From: Saccharopolyspora flava
Lineage (GTDB): Bacteria > Actinomycetota > Actinomycetes > Mycobacteriales > Pseudonocardiaceae
Direction of reading: 5' to 3'
DNA length: 64,000 bases
Assembly (NCBI RefSeq): GCF_900116135.1
Contig: NZ_FOZX01000003.1
Coordinates: forward strand, 496,001 to 560,000
Shown here: positions 59,472 through 64,000 of the stretch, piece by piece
How the letters are laid out: each line of letters starts with the position of its first letter
Numbering within the stretch: position 1 is the stretch's first letter
Position numbers and translations under genes: made by a program
Notes under the pieces: generated by a model
Seen by the model: the letters and a program-made list of their open reading frames with translations, nothing else
Database searches by the model: none
What the model was told of the DNA's origin: nothing

Positions 59472-59742
59472 GACGCTCCTTCACGATTCGCAGAACGATC
59501 CCCAGCACGTTAACCCGGCGAACGACCCACCAGAACCCGCACAGGTGGTCACCTTCACCACCCCGCGGGCGCTCCCCTCACCAGGGCCACACGTCGATCA
59601 TGGGATGCTTCGGCTTGCGGGCACGTGGGGCGGGCTTCGGATGGTGCTCCAAGTGTGGGACCCAGCCGGCACCGACGCGGCTTCCGAGCCGCTGCCCGCA
59701 CCGCCGAGCAAAGCGACCACGACACAGTTCTTAGGAGTTCCC

Positions 59743-61299
59743 GTGCCGCGCTGCATCAACCGGGCCGGGGCCGCGCTGCTGCCGTTGCTGCTGGTGGTCG
59801 CCGGTTGTTCGGCCGGGCCCTCGCAACGCCCCGCCGTCGCCTACCACGACGGCGAGCAGCAGGTGGCCCCCGCGCCGCAGCCCCCGAAGCCGCAGCCGGT
59901 GCCGCCGCTGGGGGCGGCGGCCAACGACTCGCTGAACTGGCAGGACTGCACCGACCAGACCCGCTCCGAGCTCGGTTCGCTGCCCGCGGGCATGACGTTC
60001 TCCTGCGCGCGCCTGCTCTCGACGCTCGACGCGCCGGAGGCCCCCGAGCGCGGCACCGCGCGCAACTCGCTGATCCGCACCGGCTCCGGGAAGGTGCCGC
60101 TGGTCGTGGTCGGCGACGTCGGCGGCGAGCCCGGGACGACGTTCGCCGCGCGGCTGGCGACCCAGCTGCCGCCGGAGATCCGCAACACCTTCGCCATCGT
60201 CGGCATGGACCGGCGCGGGACCGGTGAGTCCGAGCCCGCGGACTGCGTCCCGCCGCAGCAGCGCGAGCAGGTCATCGGCTTCGACCCGCGCGCCGCGGAG
60301 CGCTCGCAGCTGGACCAGTTGCTGGAGTCGGTGCTCAAGGCCAGTCAGGAGTGCTTGCTCAAGCTCGACGAGCGGCTGCAGGCCTACGACACCTGGCGCA
60401 CCGCCTCCGACCTGGAGGAACTGCGCCTGGAGCTGGGCGTGCCGAGGCTGCACGCGATCGGGCGCGGCGAGGCCGGGCGGCTGCTGACCACCTACGCCGA
60501 GCGCTACCCGACCTCGGTGGGCCGCTTCGTCATCGACGGCGCCCCGGACCCGACGCGGGATTCGATGGGGCAAGCCGAGTACCAGGCGCAGGCCGCCGAG
60601 CAGACCTTCGACGCCTTCGCCGAGGACTGCACCGGCCGCGGCTGCCCGCTGGGCCCGAACCCCCGCCAGGCGGTCACCGATCTGGTGGAGCGCACCCGCA
60701 CCGCACCGCTGCCCGCGCCGGGCACGTCGGTGCCGGCGGGCCGGGTGATCCAGGCGGTCTTGCAGGGCTTGGGCGATCGGAACGGCTGGCCCGCGCTGGC
60801 CGACGCGCTGGCGGCGGGCACCCGGGGCGACGGCACCCGGCTCGCGGAGCTGTCGGCGCCGCTGGTGAGCCCGCAGGGCGTGAACCCGCCGTGGTTCGAC
60901 GGCGATCTCATCACCAGCTGCAACGACACGACGTTGCGCGTGCCGCCGCAGCGCAGCACCGAGATCGCGCAGGACTGGGTGGGGCGCTTCCCGCTGTTCG
61001 GCGGGGCGGCGGCGCAGCGCGTGGTGTGGTGCGGGTCGTGGCCGGTGCCGCAGCAGCCGCTGCCGTCACCGCGCCGCGCGGACCTGCCGCCGATCCCGGT
61101 GATCACCACCGCGCACGACCCGAGGTCGCTGGCGGTGGGCACCGATCACCTGGCCGACGAGCTGCCGACCGGGGTGGCGATGCGCTGGCAGGGCGCCGGG
61201 CACGGAGCGATCGCGCGCTCGACGTGCGTGACCGACGCCGTCAGCCGGTTCCTGGTCCAGGGCGTCGTGCCCACCGAGGGCATGGCCTGCCCGGAGTGA
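59743..61299 (+). CDS. secreted alpha/beta-hydrolase-fold lipoprotein lacking the catalytic serine
   Basis: 518 residues with a lipoprotein signal (LLPLLLVVAGC) and a proline-rich linker. The rest follows the actinobacterial tripeptidyl-aminopeptidase-like family: GMDRRGTGES, DLEELRLELGV, YAERYP...FVIDGAPDPT, and a C-terminal ITTAHDPRS and GAGHGAI holding the acid and histidine. Where relatives have the nucleophile elbow GVSYGG, this protein has GRGEAG, so serine is replaced by glycine and it should be inactive as a peptidase. It may have become a binding protein. TAGGAG precedes the GTG start. Confidence 0.85.
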   Translation: MPRCINRAGAALLPLLLVVAGCSAGPSQRPAVAYHDGEQQVAPAPQPPKPQPVPPLGAAANDSLNWQDCTDQTRSELGSLPAGMTFSCARLLSTLDAPEAPERGTARNSLIRTGSGKVPLVVVGDVGGEPGTTFAARLATQLPPEIRNTFAIVGMDRRGTGESEPADCVPPQQREQVIGFDPRAAERSQLDQLLESVLKASQECLLKLDERLQAYDTWRTASDLEELRLELGVPRLHAIGRGEAGRLLTTYAERYPTSVGRFVIDGAPDPTRDSMGQAEYQAQAAEQTFDAFAEDCTGRGCPLGPNPRQAVTDLVERTRTAPLPAPGTSVPAGRVIQAVLQGLGDRNGWPALADALAAGTRGDGTRLAELSAPLVSPQGVNPPWFDGDLITSCNDTTLRVPPQRSTEIAQDWVGRFPLFGGAAAQRVVWCGSWPVPQQPLPSPRRADLPPIPVITTAHDPRSLAVGTDHLADELPTGVAMRWQGAGHGAIARSTCVTDAVSRFLVQGVVPTEGMACPE

Positions 61300-61331
61300 T
61301 CCCGCAACACCCCGGGCAAGCCACCGCCGCT

Positions 61332-61424
61332 TCAGCCGCAGCTGGAGCAGCAGCCACAGGAGGGGCCGCTGCAGCTGCCGCAGCAGCTGCACCCGCCCTG
61401 GTGCGGTGCGTCCGTGCCGACCAT
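61332..61424 (-). CDS. cysteine-rich micro-protein
   Basis: A 30-residue ORF on the minus strand, starting MVGTDAPHQGG and continuing with eight cysteines in the last 19 residues (GCSCCGSCSGPSCGCCSSCG). An ideal ribosome site, GGAGGTCGGGA, stands directly before the ATG, which makes a chance ORF unlikely. The spacing of cysteines (C-C-CC-C-C-CC-C grouped) suggests metal binding or a modified peptide. It lies 150 bases downstream of the DUF4389 gene on the same strand and might be co-transcribed. No known family could be named. Confidence 0.65.
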   Translation of the reverse strand: MVGTDAPHQGGCSCCGSCSGPSCGCCSSCG

Positions 61425-61574
61425 TCCCGACCTCCGATCGGTGTGGGGTACCAGCACCTGTTGATGTTCCTCGCCGCTCCGGCGGGCGGAACACCGCTGC
61501 TAGAGCGAACCGACGTCGCCCGACGAGCGGAACGCGGCGGCTGCGGTCGGTGACCGGCGACGGCGCCGGGTCGA

Positions 61575-62345
61575 TCAGCCGGCGTAGTCGTACTCGTACT
61601 CGGAGGGGTAAGGCTGCGTGGCGCTCACCGCGCCGTTGCCGACGATGGCGAGCACCCCGAGCACGATGAACGCGATCAGCAGGATCCGGCCGCCCCGGGA
61701 CATCACCAGCGGCCGGGTTCCGGAGGAGACCTTCGCCGGTTCGCCCTCCTCGCGGGCGTCGCCGAACAGCCGCTTCGGGTAGGAGCCGGTGAGCATGTAG
61801 GTGTAGGCGTTGGTGCGCAGCGTGAAGCGCAGCGCGGCGGCCGAGGCGTCGAAGATCGGGCGCGGGGTCCGGCCCATGATCAGCACGATCAGCCACAGGA
61901 AGAACGCCAGCACTCCCCAGCCGTAGGCGAGCAGGCCCGACAGCAGGGACACGGGGATGATCAGGATGAACCGGAACAGCACGGCCCACCGGTTGAGCCT
62001 GCCCGACCGGATCTCGACGTCGACCGGGAATTCCGGGTCGCCGACCACGAACGGCGGGTACCGGTCCACCAGCAGCCACAGCGAGGCGTTCACCCGGATG
62101 CCGTAGGCGACGTAGAGGGAGAGGAAGCCGGAGATCCACTCGGGCAGCCGCCCCAGGATCAGCGCGGCGAACCACCCGATGAACGCCACCACGGCGGCCG
62201 CGATGCCCAGCGCCCACAGCACGATGAAGTGCGGGATCAGCAGCAGGAACCGCAGCAGCACGGTCCACCGGCGCTGCCGCTCCGGCTGCGTGATCTGCAG
62301 TTCCGGCAGGAACCGGCCGTCGGCGGCCTCGGTCGATTCGCTCAT
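61575..62345 (-). CDS. DUF4389-domain membrane protein
   Basis: 256 residues with two repeats of the DUF4389 unit: QRRWTVLLRFLLLIPHFIVLW...LGRLPEWISGFL...RVNASLWLLVDRYPPF and LNRWAVLFRFILIIPVSLLSG...MGRTPRPIFDASAAALRFTLRTNAYTYMLTGSYP (shown as fragments), then a final helix near the C-terminus. About five helices in all. The function of DUF4389 is not known. Divergent from the small gene at 62482. Confidence 0.88.
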   Translation of the reverse strand: MSESTEAADGRFLPELQITQPERQRRWTVLLRFLLLIPHFIVLWALGIAAAVVAFIGWFAALILGRLPEWISGFLSLYVAYGIRVNASLWLLVDRYPPFVVGDPEFPVDVEIRSGRLNRWAVLFRFILIIPVSLLSGLLAYGWGVLAFFLWLIVLIMGRTPRPIFDASAAALRFTLRTNAYTYMLTGSYPKRLFGDAREEGEPAKVSSGTRPLVMSRGGRILLIAFIVLGVLAIVGNGAVSATQPYPSEYEYDYAG

Positions 62346-62469
62346 CTGCGCCCTCCCAGCACTCCACAGTGGAACCTTCCGAGCGTAGGTGATGAGCGTG
62401 TCTCACGAGCGCTCGCGCCACGCCCCCCATTCGGTGAACGCGGCGATTCCGCTCGCCCCGAGCAGGCGA

Positions 62470-62475
62470 TACGGT
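62470..62475 (+). promoter_or_regulatory. -10 element of small membrane gene, probably leaderless
   Basis: TACGGT lies 6 bases before the ATG at 62482, which lacks a ribosome-binding site. The spacing suits transcription starting at the ATG itself; a GTG two codons upstream is the alternative start. Confidence 0.45.
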
Positions 62476-62481
62476 GTGCCG

Positions 62482-62775
62482 ATGCAGCGCCGCGACCCGG
62501 ACGAACCCGCACGCTTCGGCGACCTGGCGGACCTCGACCACGAGGATCCGGAGGTCCGCGCGTTCGCCGAGCACCGCGCGCGGATGGACCGGCCGCACTC
62601 CGAGGCGACCGTGGAGGGGATGCTGCGCGGCGTCGACGAGTTCGCCCAGAGCGCCAACCGCACCGGCGGCCACCGCAGGCTGCTGGCGGTGTCGGTGGTG
62701 GTGCTGATCCTGTTCGGCGTGCTGTTCACGGTGTGGAACGCGCTGGTCTACGTGCTCGGGGTGTTCTTCGGCTGA
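62482..62775 (+). CDS. small single-pass membrane protein
   Basis: 97 residues: an acidic cytoplasmic half (DPDEPARFGDLADLDHEDPEVRAFAEHRARMD), then EATVEGMLRGVDEFAQSANR and one C-terminal membrane helix (about 72-95). No known family. A -10 box is correctly placed for a leaderless message starting with MQRRDPDE. It precedes msrB by 68 bases. Confidence 0.7.
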   Translation: MQRRDPDEPARFGDLADLDHEDPEVRAFAEHRARMDRPHSEATVEGMLRGVDEFAQSANRTGGHRRLLAVSVVVLILFGVLFTVWNALVYVLGVFFG

Positions 62776-62843
62776 TCGTGGCCTGCGCCTCCCCGGAGCA
62801 GGGGCGCTTAGCAATCGATCTTCGATCGCATTAGCGTGGAAGC

Positions 62844-63260
62844 ATGGATCCGGTTGCAGGCACTCCCCAGGTCACCAAGAGCGAGCAGGAGTGGCGGGAG
62901 CAGCTCACGCCGAACGAGTACGCGGTGCTGCGCCAGGCCGCCACCGAACCGGCGTGGGTGGGCGAGTACGTCGACACCAAGACCACCGGCGTCTACGAGT
63001 GCCGGGGCTGCGGCGCGGAGCTGTTCCGCAGCGAGACGAAGTTCGAGTCGCACTGCGGCTGGCCCTCGTTCTACGACCCGGCCGACTCCGACGCGGTGAT
63101 CCTGCGCGAGGACCGCAGCATGGGCATGGTCCGCACGGAGGTCCTGTGCGCCTCCTGCCACGGCCACCTCGGCCACGTCTTCACCGGTGAGGGCTTCCCC
63201 ACGCCCACCGACCAGCGCTACTGCATCAACTCCATCGCGGTCCGCCTCGTCGAGAGCTGA
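62844..63260 (+). CDS. msrB: peptide-methionine (R)-S-oxide reductase
   Basis: Repairs methionine-R-sulfoxide in proteins. 138 residues. Two CxxC pairs bind structural zinc (YECRGCGAELF and LCASCHGHLGHVF), CGWPSFYDP is the conserved substrate loop, and the catalytic cysteine is in QRYCINSIAV near the C-terminus. A cysteine is present, so it is not the selenoprotein form. The ATG is preceded by GGAAGC very closely. Convergent with hemQ over a strong terminator. Confidence 0.95.
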   Translation: MDPVAGTPQVTKSEQEWREQLTPNEYAVLRQAATEPAWVGEYVDTKTTGVYECRGCGAELFRSETKFESHCGWPSFYDPADSDAVILREDRSMGMVRTEVLCASCHGHLGHVFTGEGFPTPTDQRYCINSIAVRLVES

Positions 63261-63274
63261 TCAGCGAGAGAAAG

Positions 63275-63303
63275 GGCCCGGCACTCCTGGAGTGCCGGGC
63301 CCT
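63275..63303. terminator. bidirectional terminator between msrB and hemQ
   Basis: GGGCCCGGCACTCC (63275-63288) and its exact complement (63290-63303) form a 12-bp stem with a 5-base loop, flanked by A-rich and T-rich ends, in the 56-base convergent gap. Confidence 0.88.
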
Positions 63304-63316
63304 CTTGCTCCACGTC

Positions 63317-64000
63317 TCAGGGGAGGCGGGTGACGAGGTCGGTGACGTCGACGCGGTGGCCCGTGTAGAAGGGGACCTCCTCGCGGACGTGCAGCCGGGC
63401 CTCGGTGGCGCGCAGGTGGCGCATCAGGTCGACGATGCGGTGCAGCTCATCGGCCTCGAAGGCCAGCATCCACTCGTAGTCGCCCAGCGCGAACGACGCG
63501 ACGGTGTTGGCGCGCACGTCCGGGTAGTCGCGGGCCTCCTTGCCGTGGTCGGCGAGCATCTTGCGGCGCTCGTCGTCGGGCAGCAGGTACCACTCGTAGG
63601 ACCGCACGAACGGGTACACGCAGATGTACTTCTTCGGGTCCTCGCCGGCCAGGAACGCCGGGATGTGGCTCTTGTTGAACTCCGCGGGCCGGTGCAGCGC
63701 CACGTTGCTCCAGACCGGCTCGGAGGACTGGCCGAGCGGGGTCTCGCGGCGGAACCCGGTGTAGGCGGCCTGGACGGCCTCGACGCCCTCGGCGTGCCAC
63801 CAGATCATGAAGTCCGCGTCGGCGCGCAGACCCGAGACGTCGTAGACGCCGCGCACCACGACACCGGACTCGGCCAGAGACTCCAGGTACTCCCGGGTCA
63901 CCTGCGCGGCCTTGTCCCGGTCCTCGGGCAGGGTTCCCTGCTCGATCCGGAAGACCGACCACATGGTGTAGCGGATGGTGTCGTTGAGCTCGTCGTAATT
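63317..64000 (-). CDS. hemQ: coproheme decarboxylase HemQ, 5'-truncated by window edge
   Basis: Last enzyme of the coproporphyrin-dependent haem pathway of Gram-positive bacteria, converting coproheme to haem b with peroxide. 227 residues are visible; the frame continues past base 64000 ([18 protein letters not shown]), so the start is missing by only a few codons. Signatures are [41 protein letters not shown] with the catalytic tyrosine, and [34 protein letters not shown] (in part) with the actinobacterial haem-ligand histidine. Member of the chlorite dismutase superfamily, but not a chlorite dismutase. Confidence 0.94.
   Translation of the reverse strand, partial: NYDELNDTIRYTMWSVFRIEQGTLPEDRDKAAQVTREYLESLAESGVVVRGVYDVSGLRADADFMIWWHAEGVEAVQAAYTGFRRETPLGQSSEPVWSNVALHRPAEFNKSHIPAFLAGEDPKKYICVYPFVRSYEWYLLPDDERRKMLADHGKEARDYPDVRANTVASFALGDYEWMLAFEADELHRIVDLMRHLRATEARLHVREEVPFYTGHRVDVTDLVTRLP

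Noticed and set aside
59591-59606. ACGTCGATCATGGGAT as a fourth copy of the hairpin-loop repeat
   Set aside because: Only GATCATGG is shared and there are no flanking complementary arms.
63317-64000. Chlorite dismutase (perchlorate metabolism)
   Set aside because: The sequence follows the actinobacterial HemQ branch (tyrosine-containing [13 protein letters not shown], ligand region [13 protein letters not shown]), which decarboxylates coproheme and lacks chlorite dismutation.

Overview
The window is about 64 kb of very GC-rich DNA with dense, mostly ATG/GTG-started genes, many overlapping by 1 to 4 bases. The content points to a filamentous actinomycete, most likely a Pseudonocardiaceae member such as Saccharopolyspora (inference; no rRNA or marker gene is present to prove it). 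Supporting signs are a mycothiol-dependent formaldehyde dehydrogenase, actinobacterial HemQ, LytR-CpsA-Psr proteins, an actinobacterial Asp23 operon, a DUF397 relic, Ser/Thr kinase and FHA proteins, and sulfur-type leader peptides. No tRNA, rRNA, CRISPR, integrase or transposase gene was seen.

Layout. 0-5.3 kb: end of a formylglycine-generating enzyme, an LCP cell-wall protein, a divergent sulfur locus (ssuD and an MHS-type MFS transporter, each preceded by its own tiny leader ORF), and an FHA protein. 5.5-10.7 kb: a polyol-type ABC/dehydrogenase operon without an ATPase, with a divergent SorC regulator and two palindromic operators. 10.8-13.6 kb: an unusual accessory module of a small membrane protein, an XRE/TPR regulator, a TIR-domain protein and another small membrane protein. 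13.7-17.6 kb: a Tat-exported molybdenum hydroxylase pair (IorB/IorA type) and a second LCP protein. 17.7-24.1 kb: a degenerate deacetylase/glycosyltransferase fusion, an Nramp-like carrier, a coiled-coil protein, PspC and a luciferase-like oxidoreductase. 24.1-31 kb: an ectoine-type ABC transporter (ehuBCDA) and the phosphoketolase/acetate kinase pair. 31-37.4 kb: a Gfo/Idh oxidoreductase, a two-component system, a metallo-hydrolase next to mscR, and a methyltransferase. 37.4-45.2 kb: an MFS transporter, an acyl-CoA dehydrogenase/CoA-transferase pair with a GntR regulator, hydroxybutyryl-CoA dehydrogenase, LtrA and a serine hydrolase. 45.3-52.1 kb: a ribose-type ABC operon, a Ser/Thr kinase and ornithine aminotransferase. 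52.3-64 kb: a ZapE-like ATPase, a seven-gene Asp23/AmaP operon running into an ATP-dependent DNA ligase, a ketopantoate-reductase-like enzyme, an EamA transporter, a pseudo-hydrolase lipoprotein, a cysteine-rich micro-protein, DUF4389, MsrB and HemQ.

The most notable signals outside ordinary genes are: (i) two divergent HVDLLRV leader peptides; (ii) a three-copy hairpin element with a conserved loop of about 30 nt but different arms at 21.9, 31.3 and 52.2 kb; (iii) the XRE/TIR/membrane module with repeated GAACGGGAAACGGG motifs; (iv) a 30-residue protein with eight cysteines; and (v) two enzymes that kept their fold but lost catalytic residues. Two apparent single-base frameshifts (13.28 and 31.05 kb) were also found. 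All starts were chosen by reading ribosome-binding sites and overlaps by eye; no database search was possible.
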